This document shows positions 14,471 through 22,085 of a DNA stretch of 42,284 bases, in pieces. Numbering within the stretch: the stretch's first letter is position 1; each line of letters begins with the position of its first letter. Origin of the DNA: XYB2-FULL-45-11 sp964360375. Lineage in GTDB: Bacteria; Patescibacteriota; Patescibacteriia; UBA9934; GWF2-40-263. Both the position numbers and the translations under genes were made by a program. Under the pieces are notes generated by a model. It ran no database searches. It worked only from the letters and a program-made list of their open reading frames with translations, and was not told where the DNA came from. The DNA is taken from positions 1-42,284 of the forward strand of contig CAYHWG010000001.1 in NCBI GenBank assembly GCA_964360375.1, read 5' to 3'.

Positions 14471-14681
14471 CGCCCAAGACAACAGGTTTCCGCCAAAGGC
14501 GGAGTAAGTCCTGTCGAGGTGAAACAAGTATCGTTTTTCGATACGTTTCATGTAGTCCAGGCGAGAGCTTGGATTTTTGTTTCGCTTAAGCGAAACAACC
14601 CTCCGTAGCTCCGCAAGGAGCGAAGGATGGGTACAATTAAAGGTCGAATATTTAAAAATCTTCTCAATTCTTTCCCTCACT
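14471..14681 (+). promoter_or_regulatory. Ribosomal protein L10 leader (autoregulatory RNA) with attenuator
   Basis: The L10-binding core is recognisable: AAGACAACAGG (14476-14486), hairpin TCCGCC-aaa-GGCGGA, then CCTGTCGAGG (14510-14519), with CAGG/CCTG closing the stem; L10(L12) complexes bind this kink-turn to repress the operon. Downstream come GAAAC..GTATCG/CGATAC..GTTTC, a terminator-like stem CCAGGC-gaga-GCTTGG followed by ATTTTTG (14557-14577), the perfect palindrome GTTTCGCTTAAGCGAAAC (14579-14596) and a CTCC-gcaa-GGAG hairpin. The stem plus T tract suggests attenuation as in Firmicutes. Confidence 0.8.
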
Positions 14682-15203
14682 ATGCCAAAAACACGTGCTC
14701 AGAAACAAGTCATGATCGACGAACTTGCGGATAAGTTTGGAAAAATGAAATCCGTTGTGTTCACTTCCGTTTCCGGTTTTACCATGAGTGATGCAGACAC
14801 ACTTCGTGCAAAAGGTCGTGCGGAATTTGTAGATTTTTTGGTGACAAAAAAAACCCTTCTCGTTCGCGCGCTTGAACAAAAAGGAATCACCCTCTCAAAA
14901 GATGTTGTAGATGGAAGTATTTTAACTGCCATCAGCTATATCGATGAAGTTGCTCCGGCAAAAATCGTGAAAGATTTCTCAAAAGGACGAGAAGGCTTCA
15001 AGATGGTTGCGGGAATCCTCGAAGGTTCCTTCGTCGATAGTGCAGCGGTTAATCAACTCGCAAGCTTGCCAAGTAAACAAGAGCTTCTTGCCAAACTTGT
15101 CGGTTCTCTCAACGCTCCGATTTCCGGCTTTGTCAATGTACTTGCCGGTAATCTCCGCGGCTTGGTATGCGTTTTAAACGCGATTCAAGAAAAAAAAGTT
15201 TAA
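14682..15203 (+). CDS. rplJ: 50S ribosomal protein L10
   Basis: 173 aa from ATG 14682 (MPKTRAQKQVMIDELADKFG); the upstream part of the open frame is the L10 leader. It forms the base of the L7/L12 stalk on the large subunit. Family features: SVVFTSVSGFTMSDADTLRA, VTKKTLLVRALEQKGI, and the C-terminal helix NQLASLPSKQELLAKLVGSL that carries L7/L12 dimers. No strong Shine-Dalgarno is visible. Confidence 0.95.
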   Translation: MPKTRAQKQVMIDELADKFGKMKSVVFTSVSGFTMSDADTLRAKGRAEFVDFLVTKKTLLVRALEQKGITLSKDVVDGSILTAISYIDEVAPAKIVKDFSKGREGFKMVAGILEGSFVDSAAVNQLASLPSKQELLAKLVGSLNAPISGFVNVLAGNLRGLVCVLNAIQEKKV

Positions 15204-15215
15204 ATTATTTTTTAT

Positions 15216-15308
15216 TGTCATTCCGACCGAGGAGTCATCGACGAGCGGAGGAATCTCGCGAATACGTGAGATCCTTCGACTGCGCTGCGCTTCGCTCAGG
15301 ATGACACA
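15216..15308. repeat. Repeat of the 'cattccgac...caggatgac' family between rplJ and rplL
   Basis: TGTCATTCCGACCGAGGAGT...GAGGAATCTCGCG paired with GAGATCCTTCGACTGCGCTG...CTCAGGATGACACA. It ends 9 bases before the rplL start codon. Confidence 0.85.
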
Positions 15309-15317
15309 AACAACATT

Positions 15318-15716
15318 ATGGAAATGGAAAACGTAGAAGTTCCAGCAAAGTTTAAAGCGCTCGTTGAAAGTGTTGAACAAATGTCTGTACTTGACCTTGC
15401 AGAACTCGTAAAACTTCTCGAAAAGAAATTCGGTGTGAGCGCAGCGGCTCCCGCTATGATGATGGCAGCAGGTGCCGCAGCAGGAGCTCCAGCCGCAGAA
15501 GAGAAAACATCTTTTGATGTCGAACTCACTGCTTGTGGAGACAACAAAATTGGCGTGATTAAAGTTGTACGCGAAGTCACCGGTCTTGGACTCAAAGAAG
15601 CAAAAGATTTGGTTGATGGCGCACCAAAAGTTGTAAAAGAAGGTTTGTCCAAAGATCAAGCAGAAGAAATGAAAAAGAAATTAACAGACGCAGGCGGAAC
15701 AGCGGTCATCAAGTAA
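15318..15716 (+). CDS. rplL: 50S ribosomal protein L7/L12
   Basis: 132 aa. N-terminal dimerisation domain (VEQMSVLDLAELVKLLEKKF), Ala/Gly/Pro hinge (MMMAAGAAAGAPAAEEKTSF) and C-terminal factor-binding domain (KIGVIKVVREVTGLGLKEAK, DLVDGAPKVVKEGLSKDQAE). Recruits elongation factors to the ribosome. ATG 15318 or 15324 may be used; the ribosome site is displaced by the repeat. Confidence 0.97.
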   Translation: MEMENVEVPAKFKALVESVEQMSVLDLAELVKLLEKKFGVSAAAPAMMMAAGAAAGAPAAEEKTSFDVELTACGDNKIGVIKVVREVTGLGLKEAKDLVDGAPKVVKEGLSKDQAEEMKKKLTDAGGTAVIK

Positions 15717-15724
15717 AATTAATT

Positions 15725-15755
15725 ATCCGCGTTTCATGCGCGGATTTTAATTTTA
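15725..15755 (+). terminator. Terminator of the rplJ-rplL operon
   Basis: ATCCGCG (15725-15731) / CGCGGAT (15739-15745) then TTTAATTTT. A second terminator-like stem AAAATCGC/GCGATTTT with T7 follows at 15794-15820. Confidence 0.85.
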
Positions 15756-15789
15756 TCCTGAGCGAGTTCGACGAGTCGAAGGATCTCAT
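15753..15789. repeat. Half element 'atcctgagcg...gaaggatct'
   Basis: ATCCTGAGCGAGTTCGACGA then GTCGAAGGATCT: a single hairpin copy of the same family as 15216-15308 and 39245-39352, located between the two terminators. Confidence 0.75.
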
Positions 15790-15824
15790 CCACAAAATCG
15801 CTGTAAAAGGCGATTTTTTTGTTT

Positions 15825-15862
15825 CCCCCTCCTTCACAAGGAGGGGGTGAGGGGGTGGTCTT
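15825..15862. repeat. CCCCCTCCTT/AAGGAGGGGG hairpin repeat
   Basis: Perfect 10-bp inverted repeat followed by GTGAGGGGGTGG. It resembles a single arm of the DUF559 cassette ends (hairpin plus G-rich tail) and may be a solo end. Confidence 0.65.
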
Positions 15863-15864
15863 GA

Positions 15865-15893
15865 TTGACAGATTCTCGTTTTTCTGGTAAAAA
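15865..15893 (+). promoter_or_regulatory. Promoter in front of the hairpin array
   Basis: TTGACA at 15865-15870, 17-bp spacer, TAAAAA at 15888-15893. Predicted start about 15900, 34 bases before the first array hairpin; the array and the following ORF would be one transcript ending at the terminator 18257-18287. Confidence 0.6.
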
Positions 15894-15933
15894 CTCAGGT
15901 CGCGTTTTCAATCAAATAATTGTCGATTTGCTT

Positions 15934-16707
15934 GAGAGTGCGACAGGACTCGTGCGATATTCATCGTGTCCAGTCGTTTGCACTCTCCCTTTGCCACGTC
16001 GCTCGCGAGCGACGTGGCTTGGCGGATGATGGCACCCATGCTTCTTTCGAAGCGTGGTGATGTTTGTCCGCCACCCTTGTGAGTGCGAGTAGTCGTCTGC
16101 ATTTTAATGCGATGGAACCAGTGCACTCACCCCTTCGGTAACAGGATTTGATTCACCTTGAATCCTGTTGCCCTCTTTTTCCGGAAGTCGAGAAGGTCTC
16201 GAATTTCGGATTTGAGAGTGCGAGGTGCTGCCTGTACTTTACGTTGGTGCAACTGCACTCTCCCTTTGAGAGTGCGAGGCGCTGCCTGTATTTTACGTTG
16301 GTGCAATTGCACTCTCCAACTTTGGCGGACGAGTCAAGCATTGCCGATTTTCGGTGAGGCGAAATGTGTCCGCCACCTTTGTGAGTGCGAGAAACATTCT
16401 GCTTAATGAAGTGATACTGGTGCTGCACTCACCCAACTTGGCAACAGAATTCGATTCACTTCGATTTCTGTTGCCCTCTTTTTCCGGAAGTCGAGAAGGT
16501 CTCGAATTTCGGATTTGAGAGTGCGACACGATGAATGCGATTTCCATCGCGTATCGGCACGTGTGCTCTCCCTTTGAGGGTTCGAAGCGGCAACTGCGAA
16601 ATTTTCGCGTGAAGTTTTATGAACCATCCTCCTTGGCGGACGAAAGAAGATTTGCGAGAAGGTCTCGCGTCGGAAGTATGTCCGCCACCAACGGCTCTTT
16701 CGAGAGT
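15934..16707 (+). ncRNA. Tandem array of ~16 stem-loops in a ~303-nt higher-order repeat
   Basis: No gene is present here; the region is a continuous run of hairpins joined by short 'ccttt'-like linkers. Outer stems in order: E0 GAGAGTGC/GCACTCTC 15934-15987; 26-bp palindrome 15993-16018; A1 TGGCGGA/TCCGCCA 16020-16073; B1 GTGAGTGC/GCACTCAC 16079-16130; C1 GGTAACAGG.. 16137-16172; D1 TCCGGAAGTCGAGA.. 16180-16210; E1 16214-16262; F1 16268-16316; A2 16323-16375; B2 16381-16432; C2 GGCAACAGA.. 16440-16475; D2 16483-16513; E2 16517-16570; F2 GAGGGTTC.. 16577-16628; A3 16634-16687; small hairpin 16692-16707. Order A-B-C-D-E-F repeats with a 302-303-nt period. D is identical in both rounds; C differs by compensatory changes (CAGGA..TCCTG versus CAGAA..TTCTG). 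Most arms enclose a variable inner hairpin. Function unknown. Confidence 0.85.
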
Positions 16708-16721
16708 CATAGCAAGGAGTC

Positions 16722-18182
16722 ATGATGTCTCGATTCATCGGGATTCAACACCGGACAAAGAAGACAAAGGAGGGCGAAGCTCGCCCGACCGTTGTCGCGA
16801 TTCTCGAATCGGGAAAGAAGCCTGTTTCGATCGAACTTGAAACCGAGGATGAGGAACTGAATTTTGCTCACGGGCGTTTTGTGACAAAGTGGCGCACGCT
16901 TGAAGAAGGGGAAGATGTTTCCGCCGTCCCAGCGTGGCAACAGCGTACGATCGGTAAGGGTGACAAGCAAAAGCAGCAAGTTGCGGTTTCGTGGGATGGA
17001 CTCGCAAAGCATGATGTCGTCACGATGGTTCTTGGTGGCAGTGGCGATAACTTTGCCTTCGCACTTTCGCGCAAAGCAGAAGATGTTGGTGCGGTCGTTC
17101 AACGCTGTACCGGTAAGACACTTCATGATGCGCGTGGCGAGCGTGACAAGTCTGAAGATGCAACACTCCTTGCGGAGATCGGTCGCGATTCACCGGAGCT
17201 CACCTACAAGTGCGAAGTGCGCGATCGTCGGTACATTACAGTTCGGGAACTTTGGTTCCAGCTCCGTGACGCGATGAAGTATCGCATTGCCTGTGAAGTC
17301 CAGTTGTGGCAAAAGCTGAACGGCGAGCGGTTTCGGCAACCGGACGGATTGTATCCGGAAGGGTCGATTGAAGACGCATTTAACGCCCGCAAGGCGAGCG
17401 ACGCTATTTTTCAAGGTTTGCTTGCTCGTGAGAAGCAGATCGAGAAGGAGTTGGTTACTGCGCTCGAGGAAACGACTGTGTGGCCACTGTTCCAGCGTGA
17501 AGAGTACAAGGGTTGCGGACCGCGGACGGTTGCGCGACTCATTGCGTCTGTTGTTGACATCCGGCGTTTCGTTGTGAAACCGGATGAGGCGGAGATGCAG
17601 AAGTTGAAGCAAGAGTGTGCCGAGATCGAACGTAAATATGCAAACGATCTTGCTCGCATCAGCCTTGCGGACTGTTCGTTCAAAGATGCTGGTGGGCAGA
17701 AGTATTGGAAGTTGCAGAAGCTTGCCTCACAAACCGGTTCGGAAGATCTAAAGCGTGCGGTGCAGTTGCACAAAAAGCGTCATCAGTTGCGGCAGAAAGC
17801 ACAGGAGAAGAGCGAATCCAAGCTCGTCGCGTTTTGCGGCGTGCATGTGATGCAAGGTGGAAAGTTCCCGCGTCGGCGTACGGGCCAGACATCCAACTGG
17901 AGTCCGGCAGCACGACAGGCGTTGTACCTGCTCGCGGAGCAATGGGTGAAGCGTCCGGATTCACACTGGGGCCGCAAGCTCAAGGAAAACAAGGCGCGGC
18001 TGCGCGTGATTCATCCTCAGGTTCTCGAGATCGAAGGAAAGAAGCGTTACACCGACGGGCACATCCACAAGATGGCCTGCTGGCGCACCGCAACGCAGTT
18101 TGTGCGTAAGCTCGCAAACGACTGGATGAAGCTCGAGGGTTCACCTCAAGTGACATCCACCGAAGTGAAGAAAGCTGCGTAA
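16722..18182 (+). CDS. IS110-transposase-like protein with degenerate active site (486 aa)
   Basis: Strong AAGGAG before ATG 16722/16725. By eye it resembles IS110/IS116 proteins: RGERDKSEDATLLAEI (about 138-153) matches the end of the RuvC-like DEDD domain; GCGPRTVARLIASVVDIRRF (264-283) matches the helix-hairpin-helix start of Transposase_20; a long charged, probably coiled-coil insert (287-366) follows; then LVAFCGVHVMQGGKFPRRR (368-386) and SPAARQALYLLAEQW (394-408), and HIHKMACWRTATQFVRKLAN near the end. Where IS110 recombinases carry the catalytic Ser (SG), this protein reads GG. Codon use is GC-richer than neighbours (AAG preferred over AAA), suggesting transfer. Preceded by the hairpin array and followed by another hairpin of the same type, so RNA binding is a fair inference. 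Confidence 0.7.
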   Translation: MMSRFIGIQHRTKKTKEGEARPTVVAILESGKKPVSIELETEDEELNFAHGRFVTKWRTLEEGEDVSAVPAWQQRTIGKGDKQKQQVAVSWDGLAKHDVVTMVLGGSGDNFAFALSRKAEDVGAVVQRCTGKTLHDARGERDKSEDATLLAEIGRDSPELTYKCEVRDRRYITVRELWFQLRDAMKYRIACEVQLWQKLNGERFRQPDGLYPEGSIEDAFNARKASDAIFQGLLAREKQIEKELVTALEETTVWPLFQREEYKGCGPRTVARLIASVVDIRRFVVKPDEAEMQKLKQECAEIERKYANDLARISLADCSFKDAGGQKYWKLQKLASQTGSEDLKRAVQLHKKRHQLRQKAQEKSESKLVAFCGVHVMQGGKFPRRRTGQTSNWSPAARQALYLLAEQWVKRPDSHWGRKLKENKARLRVIHPQVLEIEGKKRYTDGHIHKMACWRTATQFVRKLANDWMKLEGSPQVTSTEVKKAA

Positions 18183-18196
18183 GTTCTTTAACAGTT

Positions 18197-18287
18197 GAGA
18201 GTGCGACGCATGTTTTGCAAGTTTTTTGCGAGAGGTCGGCTGCACTCTTCCACATGCACGAGATCCTCACCGACCTCGTGTTTTTTT
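18197..18287 (+). terminator. Array-type hairpin followed by a terminator with competing fold
   Basis: GAGAGTGC (18197-18204) / GCACTCTT (18242-18249) repeats the E-type array stem, here after the ORF. CACGAG (18257-18262) / CTCGTG (18275-18280) then T7 is a terminator. GAGGTCGG (18232-18239) can pair perfectly with CCGACCTC (18270-18277), which would disrupt both, so two mutually exclusive folds exist. The rest of 18288-18350 holds nothing recognisable. Confidence 0.75.
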
Positions 18288-18350
18288 GTTCAAAAATCCC
18301 CGACGAGATGTCGAGGAATTTTCGTGTGGGTGTGCCTATAAGAGGTACGT

Positions 18351-18758
18351 CTACTTTTGTCGATACAACTTCATTCCTTCAATGATCAATGTCGTTCCAT
18401 TATCTGCAAACGTATTAAAGACATCGTATGTTTTTTTAAAAACAGCTGAGGTTTTTGTCATTTGAATGGATCCGTCTTCGAATTTTTTTGTGATCACGTA
18501 CGTTCCATGGTCTTTGGTGGAAGAATCGCTGGTCATGGTGTATGTGCCGTTTTTAAACGTATAGACAACGAACCATTTGTAACCATCTTTGGTTGTTCCT
18601 TCTCCGCGCCAGGTTCCTGTGAAGGCATCGATGTTTTCTTGTTGTTTCGATGAATGCTCTGATAAAGGTGTTCCACGCAAAAGAAAGAGACTTCCTGCAA
18701 TGACGATCAAGATAGTTACAAGGATCCAACCGATTGTTTTGTTCATTTTTTTTTGCAT
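18351..18758 (-). CDS. Membrane-anchored hypothetical protein (135 aa)
   Basis: Start at 18758 with GAGGAA nine bases upstream. One N-terminal transmembrane segment (IGWILVTILIVIAGSLFLL) then a beta-rich external domain: FTGTWRGEGTTKDGYKWFVV, YTFKNGTYTMTSDSSTKDHG, SIQMTKTSAVFKKTYDVF, TLIIEGMKLYRQK. The GTWRGE...G...Y.F...G.Y pattern is lipocalin/DUF-like but I do not assign it. Follows the 736-aa gene by three bases in the same leftward unit. Confidence 0.75.
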   Translation of the reverse strand: MQKKMNKTIGWILVTILIVIAGSLFLLRGTPLSEHSSKQQENIDAFTGTWRGEGTTKDGYKWFVVYTFKNGTYTMTSDSSTKDHGTYVITKKFEDGSIQMTKTSAVFKKTYDVFNTFADNGTTLIIEGMKLYRQK

Positions 18759-18761
18759 AGG

Positions 18762-20972
18762 TTAGTTCCTCAAGTGACTTGCGGCAATCGAATAAAGTTT
18801 TGAGCCAGATAAAAGGTAAATCGTATAATTTTTTTCGTCAACCGCAAATCCTTTGAGATTATCAAATGCATCGGATTGATATTGCACAAGAAACGCACCC
18901 GTCTCTTTTTTATACACGATTAAGCGTTTGTTTTTCGGTTCCAAAAGATAGAAAAAAGTACTATCTGGATCCGTCCAAATGTCCGTCGCTTGTGTGACGG
19001 GTGGATCCACAAGGCCAATGGTCCATCCGACTTCACTTCCGTTTTGGAATCGGATGACCTGTCCAGATGATTTTAAAACGTACAAGGAACCATCGAGAAT
19101 AAACGAAACAGCCTGATTCAGTGAAGTCGTTTTGGAAGTGATCCATGATTGTCCCGCTCCAAATCCTTCTTCAGATTTATTTGCGCGGATGATTTGACTA
19201 TCCGATCCGTCCGGTGAACTTTGTAATAAATAGAGTCTGTTTGCATAGGTGACGAGTGATTTCCATCGCCCTTCTTCGAGAGGAGCACTTACAGGAACAG
19301 AGGTATTTTTTGAAGCATCAAATGCAAAAAGGAGATTTGCGGAATCAAGAAGATAGAGCTGTTTGTCATCTTCTGAAATGGAGATGATTTCATTTGTTGT
19401 GATGGGGGATGTGTTTGCGACTTTGAATACTTTTAGTGTTTGATCAAGACGATACAGATTACGATCTGTGCCTGTCACAAAAAGTTCTGCATTAAAACGA
19501 ATAAATTTACTTCCGGAAATGTCTGGTGAACTGGAAGTGAGATCTCCGAGAAGGGCAGGATTAGGAACATGAACAATATGACGCAATTCATCCATAGCCG
19601 TTTCAATGTCTAGGGTGAATTTTTTTATCTTCATCTCTCTTTCTGGAAGATTATCAGGAAGTTCATGCAGAAGCGAGGTTGCTTGCTGGTACAAGGTTCG
19701 AGCTTGAGGTTCATCACGATAAATAAGTGCTCCACCCGCACGATCCATAAGATCTTGGATAACCATTACTTGTTGCTCATACGCTTTTTGTTCTGCGGAT
19801 TTTGCACGTTGTGTTGAGAGAAATTTTAATCCAAACCCAAGGAGAATAAGAAGGAATAAAATGACAAGAAGGAACTGCTTTGTTTTTCGAGAAAGAAATT
19901 TTCTTTTCAGTAGTAGATTTTTTCCTTGCTGAAAAACGTTTTGTTTTTGTGAGCTCAATGTTTCAAGGAGTTTTGTGTGAGCTTCTTTCTTGAAGAGAGC
20001 TGTGGTGATATTTTTTGTCTGTTTTATGATGCGTTTTGAAAGGTTTAAAACGAATCGTCCGATCGCTCGCATCCACCGAAGAGTCATTTTTGATTTCGTT
20101 TCGCCACGTTTGAGATCTGTAAGGATACGAGATTTTTCTGTTTGTTTTTTATAAAAAGCGAACAACATTGCTTTGATTCCATGAAGAAGATTTGGTTTTT
20201 GATCCTCAAGCAGTTTTGTTGTTTCATCCTGATTACGTACAAAAGAATCAATGGAGACATCCGATAACGGTTTTGCATGCGCTTCTGTGACGCGCGAAAT
20301 CGGATCTTCGGCTTTGAAAATGATGAGATGTAACCCATCATTGTGTGAAAAATATTGTCGTATTTTTTCTGTCGCGCTTTTTGGTGGAAGGCTTGTGAGA
20401 ATGCTGTTTAAATCATCAATAGGGACGACACGTTGTAGATCTTTTTGACAGACACAAAAAACATCTCCACTTTCTAATGTTCCATCGAGAACAACCGCAA
20501 ACGGTTTTTCCCATGTCGGAAGGGCTTGTTCTGTTTGAATACTTCGAAAGATGTTGAAAACTTGGTAACGTTGTGAGGGCTTGCGATGTAAAAATAATCC
20601 AGAAAGTTCTCCTGCTCCAGAGAGAAACATTTGATCCTCGCAAATGATTCCAACGGCCGCATGAAAATGTTGAATGGGAACATAAAATCTTCCTTCACGC
20701 ACAAGATGCGAAAGACTCTCGTTGAGTGCACCCAGAAATTGTTCAAAGCGATGCTGTGCATTTGCCTCTAGACCAAAGGAATTCGTCAAGCGATGGACTT
20801 GGTCACTTAGAAGCTGAAGGAGTGTTTCCGACTCCGTATTTTTTTTGCTCAAATAGGTGAGGACAAAAACAAACCCATTACGTCCTTCCAGGGGAAGAAT
20901 GCAAGAAAGTCCATCAACGTGCTCTTGTGGCGTTTTAGGCTCGTATTTTGCGGCTTTGAGGTAAGAAGGCAT
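18762..20972 (-). CDS. PP2C-like/beta-propeller membrane protein (736 aa)
   Basis: Start chosen at ATG 20972 (MPSYLKAAKYEP); an ATG at 21008 overlaps the -10 box itself and would not be on the main transcript. Residues ~1-230 resemble a degenerate PP2C/SpoIIE-like domain (AAVGIICEDQMFLSGAGELS, FAVVLDGTLESGDVFCVC) without the metal Asp motifs, so probably not catalytic. A basic region and one transmembrane helix (FLLVILFLLILLGFGLKFL) follow, then a coiled coil with TPR-like ARTLYQQATSLLHEL, and a C-terminal seven-bladed-propeller-like half (NLYRLDQTLKVFKV, QLYLLDSANLLFAF, RLYLLQSSPDGS, SLYVLKSSGQVIRF, TIYLLSGSKLYSI). Typical CPR architecture of unknown role, perhaps sensing envelope state. Confidence 0.75.
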   Translation of the reverse strand: MPSYLKAAKYEPKTPQEHVDGLSCILPLEGRNGFVFVLTYLSKKNTESETLLQLLSDQVHRLTNSFGLEANAQHRFEQFLGALNESLSHLVREGRFYVPIQHFHAAVGIICEDQMFLSGAGELSGLFLHRKPSQRYQVFNIFRSIQTEQALPTWEKPFAVVLDGTLESGDVFCVCQKDLQRVVPIDDLNSILTSLPPKSATEKIRQYFSHNDGLHLIIFKAEDPISRVTEAHAKPLSDVSIDSFVRNQDETTKLLEDQKPNLLHGIKAMLFAFYKKQTEKSRILTDLKRGETKSKMTLRWMRAIGRFVLNLSKRIIKQTKNITTALFKKEAHTKLLETLSSQKQNVFQQGKNLLLKRKFLSRKTKQFLLVILFLLILLGFGLKFLSTQRAKSAEQKAYEQQVMVIQDLMDRAGGALIYRDEPQARTLYQQATSLLHELPDNLPEREMKIKKFTLDIETAMDELRHIVHVPNPALLGDLTSSSPDISGSKFIRFNAELFVTGTDRNLYRLDQTLKVFKVANTSPITTNEIISISEDDKQLYLLDSANLLFAFDASKNTSVPVSAPLEEGRWKSLVTYANRLYLLQSSPDGSDSQIIRANKSEEGFGAGQSWITSKTTSLNQAVSFILDGSLYVLKSSGQVIRFQNGSEVGWTIGLVDPPVTQATDIWTDPDSTFFYLLEPKNKRLIVYKKETGAFLVQYQSDAFDNLKGFAVDEKNYTIYLLSGSKLYSIAASHLRN

Positions 20973-21006
20973 ACGAATCGTTGCGTTTGAGGGTATGATT
21001 GTGTAC

Positions 21007-21034
21007 ATTATACCTGGATACTTGCTTGGTGCAA
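21007..21034 (-). promoter_or_regulatory. Leftward promoter TTGCAC-16-TATAAT
   Basis: TTGCAC (21034-21029) and TATAAT (21012-21007) on the minus strand; predicted start about 21000. It lies only ~10 bases from the divergent rightward gene at 21044. Confidence 0.7.
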
Positions 21035-21043
21035 CCGAATTGT

Positions 21044-21646
21044 ATGCAAAAACACATCTTTAACATTGAACAAATGTTTGGATCAAAAACACGGGCTCGA
21101 TTGATGAGTCTTTTTTTGCAACAACCAAAAGAGGTCTTTTATGTCCGTGAGCTTACGCGACGCATCGAAGCTCAATTGAATTCCGTAAGACGCGAGCTCA
21201 AAAATTTGATGGACATGGGACTTATTTTAGAAAAACAATCGGATCGTTCGCGTTTGACAACGACACTTGCGGAAAAGAAAAAATATTATACCGCGAATAC
21301 AGATTTTATTTTGTTTGATGACTTACGCTCTCTTTTTCAAAAAGTTCAAATTTTATTGAAACAAAATTTGGTTCAAGAAATTGATAGCAAGGGAACCATT
21401 TATTATTTTGCGTTTACAGGACGTTTTGTCGACGCAAAAGATATTCAGACAGACATTCTGATTGTTGGAGATATCAAACAATCTCTTTTGGAAGAGATGA
21501 TTAAAAAATTTGAATTGGAGATTCCGTACGAAATTAATTACACCCTCATGCCGAAAGAAGAATTTCGGGATCGTCGACAGGTTGCAGATCGGTTTCTTTC
21601 GACGATTTTGAATGCGGAAAAAGTTGTGATGATTGATCGGGTTTAA
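21044..21646 (+). CDS. Winged-helix regulator fused to a nucleotidyltransferase-like domain
   Basis: 200 aa from ATG 21044 (MQKHIFNIEQMFGSKTRARL). N-terminal winged helix: ARLMSLFLQQPKEVFYVREL and SVRRELKNLMDMGLILEKQS, then a linker and a C-terminal domain with IYYFAFTGRFVDAKDIQTDI and ILIVGDIKQSLLEEMIKKFE, a fold often called MNT-like in wHTH proteins. DxD catalytic motif is not complete, so a ligand-binding or pseudoenzyme role is likely. It is divergent from the PP2C-like/propeller gene and heads the rightward cell-envelope cluster. Confidence 0.75.
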   Translation: MQKHIFNIEQMFGSKTRARLMSLFLQQPKEVFYVRELTRRIEAQLNSVRRELKNLMDMGLILEKQSDRSRLTTTLAEKKKYYTANTDFILFDDLRSLFQKVQILLKQNLVQEIDSKGTIYYFAFTGRFVDAKDIQTDILIVGDIKQSLLEEMIKKFELEIPYEINYTLMPKEEFRDRRQVADRFLSTILNAEKVVMIDRV

Positions 21647-21649
21647 TGT

Positions 21650-22030
21650 ATGCATCTTTTTATTTGCGCGCAAGATATCCATTTCATGACACTTGGGATT
21701 GTGCATGAGACGGGAGAAATTCTTGAGGAAACATTTGAAGTTGCACCGGAAAAATATTTGGAGACGATTGATGGATTTTTGAAAAAACAACAAGAATCTC
21801 TTGAACATGTTGATCGTCTTTTGATCGTGACAGGACCCGGTTCCTTTACCGCAAGTCGTGTAAGTGTGACGATCGCAAATACCATTGCGTTTGCTCTGAA
21901 TATTCCAGTCATCTCGCTTCCAAATCCGAACCGATTGTCCATGACGGATCTGTGTTCACAATCTAAAGGAATGCATCCAGACGTTTTTGCTTATCCGATG
22001 TATGATCGACCACCAATGACAACAAATTGA
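21650..22030 (+). CDS. TsaB-like protein, shortened (126 aa)
   Basis: Contains the N-terminal half of TsaB/Gcp-like ASKHA proteins: IVTGPGSFTASRVSVTIANT and FALNIPVISLPN. TsaB helps TsaD make the t6A modification of tRNA. Usual TsaB is ~210-230 aa; here the protein stops after DVFAYPMYDRPPMTTN, with no second lobe. Short TsaB forms are common in CPR, so this may be natural rather than broken. Starts three bases after the regulator gene. Confidence 0.8.
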   Translation: MHLFICAQDIHFMTLGIVHETGEILEETFEVAPEKYLETIDGFLKKQQESLEHVDRLLIVTGPGSFTASRVSVTIANTIAFALNIPVISLPNPNRLSMTDLCSQSKGMHPDVFAYPMYDRPPMTTN

Positions 22031-22085
22031 AAATTGAAGTACTATAAAATACAAGCGGATCTCTTATTCTTAAAATGCCCATTTT

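Noticed and set aside
14577..14681. N-terminal extension of rplJ
   Set aside because: The region is the L10 leader RNA; the protein aligns from MPKTRAQKQ.
15934..16707. CRISPR array
   Set aside because: Units are inverted-repeat stem-loops of several types with a 303-nt super-period, not identical direct repeats with unique spacers, and no cas gene is near.
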